A DNA stretch of 40,826 bases from a virus (IMGVR_UViG_3300035181_000676:1-40826); one strand, 5' to 3'. Positions 16,095 to 25,925 are shown, counted from the stretch's first letter. The notes: generated by a model not told the origin, from the letters alone. Made by a program: numbers and translations.

Positions 16095-18188
16095 ATGCCC
16101 GATTTCTTAGGTAAAAGCCAAGTACAAATAAACCCCGTAGCACCTGAGCGAGTACAGAATTTAGGTAATGACTTACTCAAAATTTTTGGGTCAACAAATG
16201 ATGCCCTTAAAACCTATAACCAAATAGGTGAAACAGCGGCCTTAGTCGAATATCGAGATACTGCCGCAAATGTTAATACAAATATTGAGAAATTGAAACA
16301 GCAATCTCTTGAATTAGCTCCAGATGATGTGGAAGGTCACCAAAATATTTATAATATGATTGATCAACAACGATCAGTATTTACAAATAAACTTGCAGAT
16401 TTTAGTGGTCATACTGCCGCTTATGACAAGTTCGCCGAAGGGGCGGCGGTATCCACTGAAGGTATTGAGCGTGACCTTACCCAATACAAAGCTAAAGTAA
16501 TTGAGGCTACGCAACTTAAAGAGAAAGATTCCACTACCCAAACCGGTGAGGCATTATCGCTCTCAGCTACTCCGGAGGCGTTCACTGCTTCGCTTAAAGC
16601 TCTCGAAGGAGTGCATTTATCGAATAAAGATGCTTTAAGTCATACTCAAAATGCTATGTTTAATCCGGCGTATGCTAATATGGTAATCAATGTGGATTCT
16701 CAAACTAAAAATATTGAGAAGGAAGTACTTGGAGAAGATGGTTATCCTACGCTTGATAAGATTGCTTCGTTTGGAAATGAAAAAGTTTTGCAAAACTATC
16801 CACTTGCAAAATTGGTTATTAATACTGATGATAATGGGAACAAAACTTTAGCTGTTGATTCACCATTTACAGAAGAGCAAAACGCTAAAATCGTTGGGTT
16901 ATTTAATCAATATCTAAATATGAAACCAAAAGCAGGGGATGGGTCATATCCCTATTATTATTTGAAAAGTACCAGAGCGGCTGTTAGTACTGCACTTGCA
17001 TCGATTAAACCTGATATGCCTCCTAAACAAGTGGAAGCAATCTATTCCTCAGCCCTAAAGCAGTTTGATGATCTGATGGATAGTGAAGACGCAAAACACG
17101 TTAAGCTTGGTGATCCTCAACTTGCAGAGTTCGGGCAAATTTGGGCGGATATTTATACCTCCCGTGCTAAACAACAAGCGATTTACTCTTATGTAAACGC
17201 AGGGAAAACTTTAGCTGATGCACAAGCAGGGGGGCTTACCTATGAGGTAAAAAATTCTGCACAATGGATCTTCCCTAATCAAGATATTAAGTCTACTAAA
17301 GGTCAAATATCTCCCGAAGAGTTTAAAGCGAGTTATAAGTATATTGATGTTGAAGCCCAGAAAGCATTTCAAAATGGCGATGTGGCAAAAGCACTGCTAT
17401 TATCTCGTGCATATATTTCCAAAACAGAGGAACCAAGTACTATCTATACCTCATTTAATAATGTAGTTAATGGAAGGATTTCACCTCCGGCTACCGTCCA
17501 AGGGTTATCAGGAATTAAAACTATGTCCGATATCATGTATAATAACGGGGAGATACCTGAGGATAAAAATACTGTTATCTCACGGGCTGTTAATGGTGCC
17601 TTATCCCAAATTAAAGATCCTAAATCTACAACTATCACCCCCGATGCTATGGTTAGTTTTAGTGACGGTATCGCTCGTACTGCCAATCTTACTTTTGGGG
17701 CCTCACAATATGAGAAGAAGATTATTGACACAGTAAAAAACCAACCGTGGTTTAGCACGGCTTCTGTAAATTCAGACGTAATTGGTCAAACTGTACACTC
17801 ATTAATTGTTTCCGGAAAAATGCGAGTTGGTGATGATCCTACCGCAGTAGGTAAATTGGTATATCAAAGCCTCGGTGAAACTGTCGGTGGTATCCTCATT
17901 CCGAGTCTTGATGGGTTAGACAAGAAGCAGTTAAAAAATGGTATGGATAAATTGCTTGATGATCGTAGTAAAAAATTAAATATCGAAATACCTCGTAATG
18001 CTAAAGATTTACAGATTAGAGTTAATTCTACTGCAACCGGTTACGTGGTACAATATCGATTACCCAAGGGAAATTGGTCGCCAGATCCCATTTATATCAC
18101 TCCTAAGCAGTTAAAAGAAGCAAATGAAAAATCAAATGCTCCTATCGAATACAAACCAACGGGGGCGATACCGATCCTTGCCCCATAA
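16095..18188 (+). CDS. Internal virion protein, T7 gp15-like
   Basis: This 697-residue soluble, helical protein (T7 gp15 has 747) sits between the gp14-like and gp16-like genes. In T7 the protein forms the tube that crosses the periplasm for DNA ejection. It starts MPDFLGKSQVQINPVAPERVQ, a typical opening for this family. No enzyme motif is seen. The ATG follows AAGGATATACA. Confidence 0.8.
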   Translation: MPDFLGKSQVQINPVAPERVQNLGNDLLKIFGSTNDALKTYNQIGETAALVEYRDTAANVNTNIEKLKQQSLELAPDDVEGHQNIYNMIDQQRSVFTNKLADFSGHTAAYDKFAEGAAVSTEGIERDLTQYKAKVIEATQLKEKDSTTQTGEALSLSATPEAFTASLKALEGVHLSNKDALSHTQNAMFNPAYANMVINVDSQTKNIEKEVLGEDGYPTLDKIASFGNEKVLQNYPLAKLVINTDDNGNKTLAVDSPFTEEQNAKIVGLFNQYLNMKPKAGDGSYPYYYLKSTRAAVSTALASIKPDMPPKQVEAIYSSALKQFDDLMDSEDAKHVKLGDPQLAEFGQIWADIYTSRAKQQAIYSYVNAGKTLADAQAGGLTYEVKNSAQWIFPNQDIKSTKGQISPEEFKASYKYIDVEAQKAFQNGDVAKALLLSRAYISKTEEPSTIYTSFNNVVNGRISPPATVQGLSGIKTMSDIMYNNGEIPEDKNTVISRAVNGALSQIKDPKSTTITPDAMVSFSDGIARTANLTFGASQYEKKIIDTVKNQPWFSTASVNSDVIGQTVHSLIVSGKMRVGDDPTAVGKLVYQSLGETVGGILIPSLDGLDKKQLKNGMDKLLDDRSKKLNIEIPRNAKDLQIRVNSTATGYVVQYRLPKGNWSPDPIYITPKQLKEANEKSNAPIEYKPTGAIPILAP

Positions 18189-18202
18189 TAAAAGGACATT
18201 AA

Positions 18203-21200
18203 ATGGGTTTTTATGAAGATAATCTAAACGCAGTTAAACAAGCAACGGACTTTAATCCTAAGACAAATACTGTAAATCCTGTTAAAGCCTCAGCTATCAC
18301 TAAAAATGCCGCAGACACTTTCAAAAATGGTACTCCGGAGAACGCACAATATAAAGCTGAGATGGCGGATTATTCTTATCAAGCCGAACAATTTTTTGCA
18401 GGGCAGAAGAGAGATCAAGCCCAAATCGTGCAAAATCTACAAGATGTAAAAGATGCTAAAGATAACTACTCTGCAAGTTTCGGGGATAAGTTAGATGCAA
18501 TGCTCAAGACAGCCTATGGAACATCCACTGCCGCAAAGACTATTAATCGAGCGGTAATGTCTGCTTATGAGCCAAATGATACAACTGACACCGAGTTTAG
18601 TAAAAGTAATTCTTTCGATTATCGCTATAACCAATTAGTTCAAGAAGGTTTACCAACAACTACCGCTAACTTACAGTTACTCTCAGAAGCTAAGAATAGA
18701 GATAATTTTGACTTCTATCTTCAATCGATTAAAACTGATACTGAGTTTGAACGTAGTAGTCGATTACTCAGTCAGGGTATGGAGAAGTCTGCAATGATCG
18801 CAGGTGCATTTTCCGATCCCACATACCTCATGTACCCTCCGGCAAAACTATTCCAAACTTTACAGGGAGCAACTCGTTTAGTTGCTTTTATGGGAACAGA
18901 TGCGGCTATGCAGTTTGCGTTAGCTAACGCTCGTGATGTAGGGTCACCTGAGCGTGATACTATGGATACCGTCACTGATATGGCACTTGCAGGTTTGGCT
19001 AACACTTTCTTTGGTATGCGACAACTTAATAAAATTGATGAGAGTCTAACCCATGATCTTGGGTCAACCGTAGTTGATACAGCTAATGCAGTACACGTAA
19101 ATAGTATTTTAAAACCGGAGAAATATGATTTTAGTACGAACTATAACTGGAGCACCGTAAAACAAGAGCTATCACCGGCGGAGATGTACAGAGCGAGAGT
19201 AGCTAATGAGGCGACAACAACTTTAGATCGTGCGGCAACTATGGATTTCTCAAGAGATAATCTCCAACAGATTATTAAAGATTTTAAAGAAGCAAATAAA
19301 CCACAGTTAGTTCCACAAGAATTAAAACTCACCCCTGAAATGAGAATGGCAAAAGAAGCTGAGGCGGCTAAAGAGATCAAAGATTTTCAAGTCGCCAAAG
19401 AAGCGGAACTTACTGGTAAAATTGAAGCAAGTGGGCTAACTAAAGATGCGTTTATGGAAGTCTATAATAACTTAAATAAAGATGTACCCGAACTTAAAGA
19501 TATTATCCGTAATACATCAGGGAACGTTACAGCTCAAAAATCACTTATCGATGACATCCTACCAATTATCGACCATATTGGTAAAGTATCTCCTGAGGCA
19601 AAAGCATCGTTACAAGCTGAGATAGAGAAGGTTTTAGACCTGAATACTAAAGCGAGTAAAGTGGTCACTAAGTCAGAACGTGAACTTGCTTTTCAAAAAG
19701 GTAAGCCCTCTTTTAACCAAAAGACGAAAGTGTTTGATAATCTTATCAAAGGCTCATTTGATAAGGTAAAAAAATCTTTTAAAGAAGTGACCGATTATAA
19801 AGCCCTCAAACCATTATCCGAGGGTGGAGCACTGACAGCAAAAGAGTTAAAGTATTTAGAAGATACTCGTACAGCAATCAAGTCTCTTGAAGAAAAATTG
19901 AGTATGGCTAAAACCGAAAAATCAGTACAAGTCATCCATGAGAAGTTATTAAAATTAGACAATTCTGAATCTAATCTACTCTCTAAAACTGATGAGTTTA
20001 ATGCCCGTAGAAAAAACTCTGTTGAGTTCTCACTTTCTAAACAAAAAGAACTTTATCAACGTATGGCATCGGCTATGGATGAGTTAATGCATGAGGCGAA
20101 TCAACAATTTAGAAATGTATTTCTTGATACCTTTGCTTCTCCAATTGAGAAAAAACTTTTCACAGAGAAATTGACAAAAGACCTCAGCTCAGTATTTGGA
20201 CAAGAAATCACGGTTATTGAAAAAGATGGTAATCTGATGATAAAAGGGAATATCGAATTCAAAATAAAAGGCGACTACGCCTATCTTGGTAAAAATAAAA
20301 TTATGTTGGCAACACTTTTAGCCATAGGTGGGAGTAGTGCGGCAATGGCAGATGATGGGTCAGTTCTTAGTCTAAGTAATGTAATGCTTTTACCATTTAT
20401 TCTTGCAATGGGGGCAGTTGGTTTTAATGCTTTTAAAGAAGTCAATGGGTTCAAAGGTATTATTAATGAGACAGCCAAAAAGGTAAAGGGTATCCAAGAC
20501 TTAGCTATATTCCAATCGAGTGATAAGGGTAAGGCACTAACTGAATTACGGAAATCGGTTGTTGATATTGCGAATATCGGAGCAATCAACTCAATGGCAT
20601 ATGTTATGAAGAAGGGGTCACAGTTATCTAAAGACCTTGCACAACGGTTAGGATTTGATGCCGTTAATGCCCAAAAAACATTAGATGCTATGCGAGCACG
20701 AACTATTGCAGTGCGTAACGATGTTGAGAACTTTACTATTGCAGAAGATACTAATTACAAAGACTGGTTGAAAGAAACTAACCAAAAAGAATCAGTGATT
20801 AGTCCACTTCTATCCGGTGGGATGGAAACAGAACTTCGAGAAAAATTCTTGAATGAAGTAACTGATCATATTGAGTTTGGTAAATCGACTTCCGATGCTG
20901 TTAAAAAACAAGCTAAAGTATTTTCAGATATCATGTATGCTAATGCGAAACGGGCTGTTGAAAATAAAATTATTGGCTTCACCGATGGTGTTATCAATAA
21001 GATCAGCAACTATGTACCACGGATCCCGAACTACACTAACGTCCATGAAATTGTTGTATCTGGAGGTAAAGAACAACTTATCGAACAAATCGCTAATTGT
21101 ATCGCCGCACCAAAAGGAGTTCCGGTTGAAGATATGTATGATCTTGCAGAAAAACTTGTTAATGGTTATGCGAGTGTTGAATTTAGAGGGGTAAGTAATA

Positions 21201-22651
21201 TTGCACGTATCGATGATATTATTAAGGCTATGAAAAAGGCAGGGTTCGATACTACCGATATTGATAGCAAAGAAGTTGCCGCTACTCTACGAAACAATAA
21301 TGACGCAATCAGTCGTGGAAAGTTTCGTATTGAAATGGATCTAAGTAAGTTCAAACCATTTACTGTAACAATCGGAGGGGAAGAAAAACTCATCAATCTC
21401 AATAACATTTATGAGAGAAATGCGGGAATTATTAACCAAGCTCACTCATCAAACATTAACGGTATGATTGCTTTAAAACGAGCAACGAGAGGTATGGAGA
21501 TTAATGGAGAGATTATACATGATGGTATCGAGTCTGAATGGGGGGTTCGTAATTTGATCTCGCATGAGATCGATAGGGATACCCAATCTATTTTAACAAG
21601 CTATCTTGATTATATTATGGGGTACGCATTATATGATGTTAATTCCGCTGGATCTAAATTTGTAAATAATCTACGTAACTTATCCTACGCCTATTTAGTC
21701 CCAACACAATTTAATATGGTATCAGAAATGGCTACTATGACTCAGCATATGCTTGAAAGTAGTTCTGCGTTTAAAGAGGGAATGAACCATTATACAAATA
21801 TTTTACGTAGAATGTTTGGGCAAGATGTTAATACTACGGCACTTGCTAAAGAGTTTCATGGGCTTCTTGGTTATGGCTCATCTGGAGCAAGACGAGAAGA
21901 ATCGATTAAAAATATTGATGGTATATACAATGTATCAGAAGAAACAGGCCATACACCAATCGATAAGGTTTCTAATTTTACTAAATATATTACACTTAAA
22001 ATGTCAGGATTAATGCACGCTGATGATGCAATTAAAGACGTTGCCTCAATCTTCAATGGTGAGCGTGTTGCCAAATTTGTAGAGGGTAAAATTACTATGT
22101 CACCGAATCGTTTAGAGCGATATGGGATTGATCAAAATTTTATTGATATGTTCAAAGGTAAAATACCTTTAGATAAAAATGGAAATCTCGTAGAAGGATT
22201 TAGTAATGGGTGGAGTCAGGATATGCGTGATGCTTATGCTAATGTAGTTGGACGGATGGTAATGACAGATAGCCCAGAGGCGGTGTTATCGTCATTACCC
22301 CACGGGGCAGTCACATCTGATGCAGGTAGACTTCTCTATTTTATGACATCATTTACCGCACAATCATGGACTACTAAAGTTTTGGCAGGTATGAAATATC
22401 CTGATATGCGCTCATTTGCAGAAACAAACGTTTATTTTCTTGGAACATATGCTGGTTTATATGCTAAAGATCAACTCAGTGGAAAAACTAAAAAGAAAAC
22501 ACAGAGTGACCTGATTTATCAATCACTTATGATGATGCCTATCGGTGCTCCTTATGCGATCGCCTCTATGGTATCTGACCCAATGGCGGCAACTATTATT
22601 CCTGATACCTTTAAAAAATTTGATAGAGCAGGGAAGTACCTAATACAATGA
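18203..22651 (+). CDS. Internal virion protein, T7 gp16-like, without visible transglycosylase
   Basis: The 1482 residues make it the largest protein here (T7 gp16 has 1318). It is mostly helical, with strong coiled-coil tendency at about 320-590 and a hydrophobic pair of segments at about 690-740 (MLATLLAIGGSSAAM, then MLLPFILAMGAVGF). In T7 the N-terminal 150 residues hold a lytic transglycosylase. I see no such catalytic pattern here, so cell-wall opening may rest on another protein. Gene order and size give the assignment. The TGA stop overlaps the TerS ATG (ATGA). Confidence 0.82.
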   Translation: MGFYEDNLNAVKQATDFNPKTNTVNPVKASAITKNAADTFKNGTPENAQYKAEMADYSYQAEQFFAGQKRDQAQIVQNLQDVKDAKDNYSASFGDKLDAMLKTAYGTSTAAKTINRAVMSAYEPNDTTDTEFSKSNSFDYRYNQLVQEGLPTTTANLQLLSEAKNRDNFDFYLQSIKTDTEFERSSRLLSQGMEKSAMIAGAFSDPTYLMYPPAKLFQTLQGATRLVAFMGTDAAMQFALANARDVGSPERDTMDTVTDMALAGLANTFFGMRQLNKIDESLTHDLGSTVVDTANAVHVNSILKPEKYDFSTNYNWSTVKQELSPAEMYRARVANEATTTLDRAATMDFSRDNLQQIIKDFKEANKPQLVPQELKLTPEMRMAKEAEAAKEIKDFQVAKEAELTGKIEASGLTKDAFMEVYNNLNKDVPELKDIIRNTSGNVTAQKSLIDDILPIIDHIGKVSPEAKASLQAEIEKVLDLNTKASKVVTKSERELAFQKGKPSFNQKTKVFDNLIKGSFDKVKKSFKEVTDYKALKPLSEGGALTAKELKYLEDTRTAIKSLEEKLSMAKTEKSVQVIHEKLLKLDNSESNLLSKTDEFNARRKNSVEFSLSKQKELYQRMASAMDELMHEANQQFRNVFLDTFASPIEKKLFTEKLTKDLSSVFGQEITVIEKDGNLMIKGNIEFKIKGDYAYLGKNKIMLATLLAIGGSSAAMADDGSVLSLSNVMLLPFILAMGAVGFNAFKEVNGFKGIINETAKKVKGIQDLAIFQSSDKGKALTELRKSVVDIANIGAINSMAYVMKKGSQLSKDLAQRLGFDAVNAQKTLDAMRARTIAVRNDVENFTIAEDTNYKDWLKETNQKESVISPLLSGGMETELREKFLNEVTDHIEFGKSTSDAVKKQAKVFSDIMYANAKRAVENKIIGFTDGVINKISNYVPRIPNYTNVHEIVVSGGKEQLIEQIANCIAAPKGVPVEDMYDLAEKLVNGYASVEFRGVSNIARIDDIIKAMKKAGFDTTDIDSKEVAATLRNNNDAISRGKFRIEMDLSKFKPFTVTIGGEEKLINLNNIYERNAGIINQAHSSNINGMIALKRATRGMEINGEIIHDGIESEWGVRNLISHEIDRDTQSILTSYLDYIMGYALYDVNSAGSKFVNNLRNLSYAYLVPTQFNMVSEMATMTQHMLESSSAFKEGMNHYTNILRRMFGQDVNTTALAKEFHGLLGYGSSGARREESIKNIDGIYNVSEETGHTPIDKVSNFTKYITLKMSGLMHADDAIKDVASIFNGERVAKFVEGKITMSPNRLERYGIDQNFIDMFKGKIPLDKNGNLVEGFSNGWSQDMRDAYANVVGRMVMTDSPEAVLSSLPHGAVTSDAGRLLYFMTSFTAQSWTTKVLAGMKYPDMRSFAETNVYFLGTYAGLYAKDQLSGKTKKKTQSDLIYQSLMMMPIGAPYAIASMVSDPMAATIIPDTFKKFDRAGKYLIQ

Positions 22652-22896
22652 CAAAAGCGGAAAAACTACAAATGTTAGATGAAGCTGTACTCGATAAAAT
22701 GATTGGGTATCTTCAAAGTAATCAAGTTGATATGATCAAAGAGTTAGGCACTGCGGTACAATATCTAAGAGCGAATCAAGTTGTCGAGCCACCTTCAAGA
22801 GGGGAACTTGATCCTATTGAAGCTCGAAAGCGTAAACTTGAAGAAGTTAAAAAAAGACGAGAGCGACAAGATCAAGAGGACGAGTTTTTACAATGA
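22648..22896 (+). CDS. terS: Terminase small subunit, T7 gp18-like
   Basis: This 82-residue helical protein (T7 gp18 has 89) starts TKAEKLQMLDEAVLDKMIGYL and ends in a highly charged helix with EARKRKLEEVKKRRERQ. It would recognise concatemeric DNA and direct the large subunit. It overlaps its neighbours by ATGA on both sides, immediately before TerL, which is the strongest evidence. Confidence 0.85.
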   Translation: MTKAEKLQMLDEAVLDKMIGYLQSNQVDMIKELGTAVQYLRANQVVEPPSRGELDPIEARKRKLEEVKKRRERQDQEDEFLQ

Positions 22897-24626
22897 GCAA
22901 ATACAATAAACAATATTATATAAATCGATCTGAAAAAGATAGTTGGGGAAAACATTATGAGGATGACAAATATTATGATGATAAAGATTTGTATGATAGT
23001 TTTATTTGTTTTGTTCACTATTCTTTCGCTTATCTAAACCTACCGGCACCATCCCGTGCCCAAATAGAATTAGCAGATTTCGTTTCTGATAGCTCTAATC
23101 CTCACCGTATGCTTCAATGTCTTCGGGGATTATCAAAGTCACTCATGGCAGAGCTTTACACCGTATGGCGGCTTTTAAATGATCCAGATGAGCATATCCT
23201 TGTTATGTCATCTACCGGAGGTCGTGCTGTAAACTTTACTCAATTCGTGCAAAAGCTACTTACTCTCCTTCCAGTATGTAATGGAATGCAACCTCGTCAT
23301 AATAAAGAGAGAACTTCTGGTCAATCATTTGACATCGCAGGTGCCGCACCATCAGATAGTCCATCTGTTTATGCAGTTGGTATCGGAAATCAAATTACCG
23401 GTATGCGGGCAACTCTTGTTATTTATGACGATATTGAAACACCTCAAAATGCTCAGTCAGCAAACTCACGGGATAAAATTGATTACTACGCTTCCGAGGG
23501 GGCGAATTTACTTATGGCGGGTAGGGATGAAACAATTACCCTCTGTACCCCACACTCGATGGACTCAATCTATATTGATTGGATCAATGAGAAAGGCTTT
23601 AAACCGTTAATCATACCGGCAGAGTATCCAGAAGATATCAGTATCTATAACGGATACTTAGCACCCTATATTCTAAAACGATTAGAAAATAACCCTGAGT
23701 TAGTTGGATCGAATGTTGATGAGCGATTTACGTTGGCCGTACTTGCTAATAAGAAAATGAAGATCGGTAAGTCACAATATAAATTGCAATATCAACTTGA
23801 TGTAAGTGCAAGTGATGAGCTTAAACATCCATTAAAACTATCAGACTTTATTGTTATGGACGTTGATAACGATGATGCTCCGGTAAAAATCTCCCCTTCG
23901 TCAATGCATGAGAACCGAGTACTCATTAAACATAATGGCTTCAATACTGATAAGCTCTACGCCCCTTCCTTTATGAGTGAGCAGAGGGTTGATTATAACT
24001 ATCGAGTAATGGCGATTGACCCATCTGGTCGTGGGGCAGATGAAACAGGCGGAGCACTTGGTTTTACACTTGGTGGTCGTATCTTCCTTAAAAAATCAGT
24101 AGGATTTAAAGGTGGCTATGAGTACGAAACTCTTAGACAAATTGCTCAGATGTGTTCTGACTATCGAATCGACTATCTCGTAATTGAGGATAACTTTGGT
24201 GATGGTGCTTATGGTAAAATGATGGAGCCAATCTTGAATAAGATATCCCCAAATACTAAACTTGAAGAAGTACACGCTATCGGTAGAAAAGAAGTACGTA
24301 TTATACGTACTCTTGAACCGGTATTGAATCAAAGAAAACTTGTTGTTGATAAAAAACTTCTTGATGATGACACGCTGGGAAATGTTGTAAACTCATTGAC
24401 CTATCAACTCACAAGAATTACCGAAGAACCAAAGTCACTTCGTCATGATGACCGGTTAGATGCTTTGGAAATGCTTGTAACATTTGTACTTGGATTAGAA
24501 AATTTTGATGAGGACGCTCTTTCTAATCGTTTGGAGGATGAAAAATTGGAAGAGGATCTTGCAGAATATATGCGAATGTTTGAGTTACCTTATGGTGGTA
24601 ATATGAATTATGGATCTAAATATTAG
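22893..24626 (+). CDS. terL: Terminase large subunit, T7 gp19 family
   Basis: It is the packaging ATPase and headful/concatemer nuclease. The 577 residues are close to T7 gp19 (586). The ATPase part shows a non-classical Walker A, RGLSKS (78-83), and Walker B VIYDDIE (176-182). The RNase H-like nuclease shows AIDPSG (Asp near 376), VIEDNFGDG (Glu near 432) and the closing RHDDRLDALE (about 516-525). The T7-type TerL fits a phage with short direct terminal repeats. It ends by overlapping the convergent gene at 24623 by four bases. Confidence 0.93.
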   Translation: MSKYNKQYYINRSEKDSWGKHYEDDKYYDDKDLYDSFICFVHYSFAYLNLPAPSRAQIELADFVSDSSNPHRMLQCLRGLSKSLMAELYTVWRLLNDPDEHILVMSSTGGRAVNFTQFVQKLLTLLPVCNGMQPRHNKERTSGQSFDIAGAAPSDSPSVYAVGIGNQITGMRATLVIYDDIETPQNAQSANSRDKIDYYASEGANLLMAGRDETITLCTPHSMDSIYIDWINEKGFKPLIIPAEYPEDISIYNGYLAPYILKRLENNPELVGSNVDERFTLAVLANKKMKIGKSQYKLQYQLDVSASDELKHPLKLSDFIVMDVDNDDAPVKISPSSMHENRVLIKHNGFNTDKLYAPSFMSEQRVDYNYRVMAIDPSGRGADETGGALGFTLGGRIFLKKSVGFKGGYEYETLRQIAQMCSDYRIDYLVIEDNFGDGAYGKMMEPILNKISPNTKLEEVHAIGRKEVRIIRTLEPVLNQRKLVVDKKLLDDDTLGNVVNSLTYQLTRITEEPKSLRHDDRLDALEMLVTFVLGLENFDEDALSNRLEDEKLEEDLAEYMRMFELPYGGNMNYGSKY

Positions 24627-24817
24627 AGTATACCATTTTTAGTTAGCCATTCTTTAGCTTCTCGATATTGTTTCATATACTTGAAGACTTCCTGTTCTTT
24701 TTCATATTTAAGAGCGGCCTCTTCTGCTTGATTTAGTGTGTTATACACCCCTATATGTACTCCGTACTTACGTACTCTAAATCTAATACCCTGTGGGTAT
24801 ATACCCTTTATTCTCAT
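24623..24817 (-). CDS. Small AP2-like DNA-binding protein
   Basis: These 64 residues read like a lone AP2 domain: KGIYPQGIRFRVRKYGVHIG, then VYNTLNQAEEAALKYEKE. That is the Gly-x-Arg-x-Arg three-stranded sheet followed by the (F/Y)-x-T-x-x-x-A-x-x-A helix. In phages such domains usually sit on HNH nucleases, and here none is attached. It is the last gene of the leftward early region. AAGGAG lies 7 nt before the ATG, and the stop overlaps TerL. Confidence 0.65.
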   Translation of the reverse strand: MRIKGIYPQGIRFRVRKYGVHIGVYNTLNQAEEAALKYEKEQEVFKYMKQYREAKEWLTKNGIL

Positions 24818-24954
24818 CTATAATCTCCTTAAAAGTCATGCGGCCTACCGATAAAACCCATGACCTGACTTTATCTGCACTCAGAGTAAATATCAAAGCT
24901 ATGATATGTCCTTTAAGTTTTCGGTATATTTGGTGGGTTTCCCCATATTAAAAT
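24818..24954 (-). other. Short gene-free spacer
   Basis: This spacer of 137 bases lies between two leftward genes. It holds the ribosome-binding site of the AP2-like gene and a small GTCATG...CATGAC inverted repeat (24836-24841 and 24870-24875). No promoter is convincing. Confidence 0.35.
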
Positions 24955-24977
24955 TGTGGATAAATTACTTATCCACA
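24955..24977 (-). terminator. Hairpin made of two inverted TTATCCACA sites
   Basis: TGTGGATAA (24955-24963) and TTATCCACA (24969-24977) form a perfect 9-bp stem around ATTAC, with the stop codon of the leftward gene in the loop. The leftward RNA continues with ATTTTAATAT, so it may end transcription weakly. Each arm equals the consensus DnaA box TTATCCACA, so it could also be an inverted DnaA pair. Confidence 0.5.
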
Positions 24978-25249
24978 TAAGGCACTGCTAACAATGCTTC
25001 AAGCATATCTGCCCATATATCAGTATTAACATTATGATATTTGGAATTTTTGTATTCCAATGCTATAGATATTGCTGAGTTTAAATCAAAATTTTTCGTG
25101 CTAATACGCCCTCTTGTCTCGATACTCTTTGTTGATCGAATAACTTTTAAAGTTTTCGATGGTAGGACTCTGTTCAACATAGAAATATATTTAGCCGCTG
25201 TTGTAGGCTCCACCCCGTTATCAATTAAAGTATAAGTATTAATTAACAT
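24965..25249 (-). CDS. Hypothetical early protein
   Basis: This 94-residue protein is not recognised. It has a helical start and end around a basic Ser/Thr/Arg-rich centre (TLKVIRSTKSIETRGRIS). GGAG is six bases before the ATG, and the start overlaps the end of the upstream gene by 7 bases, so it belongs to the same operon. Confidence 0.7.
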   Translation of the reverse strand: MLINTYTLIDNGVEPTTAAKYISMLNRVLPSKTLKVIRSTKSIETRGRISTKNFDLNSAISIALEYKNSKYHNVNTDIWADMLEALLAVPYVDK

Positions 25250-25680
25250 TGTCTCTCCAACTCAATATCGATATCTACGATGAAACTTAAACAGCACATT
25301 GCGTGGGCTAAATGATGTAATGACGTTTCGTTATCTTTAATATCACCCATTCGATACGCACTAATATGTCTTAACGCCGCATCGATATAGCGATTTAAGT
25401 TTTCACATTTACGCCAATTATCAGGGCTGTACTTACGGGCACCGAAATTCAAAACCTTCACCATTTCTTGCTCTGCAATTGGGGGAATTAAACTATATTG
25501 TAATTTATTTGAGTCATCTTTAACAAATGGCTCGAAATCTACTTGGTCGTTAATTATTTCTAATGATGGTTTTTTACTAATTACCATTGCTGTTACATAT
25601 GGACTTTTACAATAGGTGCAACGTATTCCGTTATCCTCACTACTGCTAAAAATAGCCCCGCATTCACACTTGTATGTCAT
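25243..25680 (-). CDS. Zinc-ribbon dATP/dGTP diphosphohydrolase-like protein (DUF5664 type)
   Basis: Residues 1-26 form a putative zinc ribbon: CxC at 5 and 7, CxxC at 21 and 24. Residues about 58-140 match the phage nucleotide-hydrolase family formerly DUF5664: YSLIPPIAEQEMVKVLNFGARKYSPDNWRK, then YIDAALRHISAYRMGD and SLHHLAHAMCCLSF. The family is all-helical and related to MazG-like enzymes. It would trim dNTP pools. The zinc ribbon is an unusual addition. No PurZ or other Z-genome gene is present, so base replacement is not implied. AAGGATATGGC precedes the ATG. Confidence 0.8.
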   Translation of the reverse strand: MTYKCECGAIFSSSEDNGIRCTYCKSPYVTAMVISKKPSLEIINDQVDFEPFVKDDSNKLQYSLIPPIAEQEMVKVLNFGARKYSPDNWRKCENLNRYIDAALRHISAYRMGDIKDNETSLHHLAHAMCCLSFIVDIDIELERQC

Positions 25681-25925
25681 GCCATATCCTTACTACTTAA
25701 TTCCTTATCATCGATAAGGATAACTGTCGTGTTAATACCATTTTGTTTTGGTATTTTTAATTCTAAACAATCAGTAAACGCCAATTGTTCACCCCTTGGA
25801 AGAAACTCAATAGCTTTTTTTAAAAGCTCTAATCTCCCCCGATCCCTAAATTGTTTTACAATTTGAGCAGTTGTCATTGTAGATGTAAAACCCATGATTA
25901 CTTTAGCTACTTCTTGTACTTGCAT
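25677..25925 (-). CDS. Hypothetical early protein
   Basis: These 82 residues have a helical first half (VQEVAKVIMGFTSTMTTAQIVKQF) and a Lys/Glu-rich helix. No family is recognised. It overlaps the previous gene by 4 bases (ATGA) and the next upstream gene by 19, so it is translated from the same message. Confidence 0.65.
   Translation of the reverse strand: MQVQEVAKVIMGFTSTMTTAQIVKQFRDRGRLELLKKAIEFLPRGEQLAFTDCLELKIPKQNGINTTVILIDDKELSSKDMA

Noticed and set aside
25243-25680. Evidence for a Z-genome (diaminopurine) phage
   Set aside because: Only a dATP/dGTP hydrolase-like gene is present. No PurZ, DatZ or DpoZ-type PolA is seen, and many ordinary phages carry this family.
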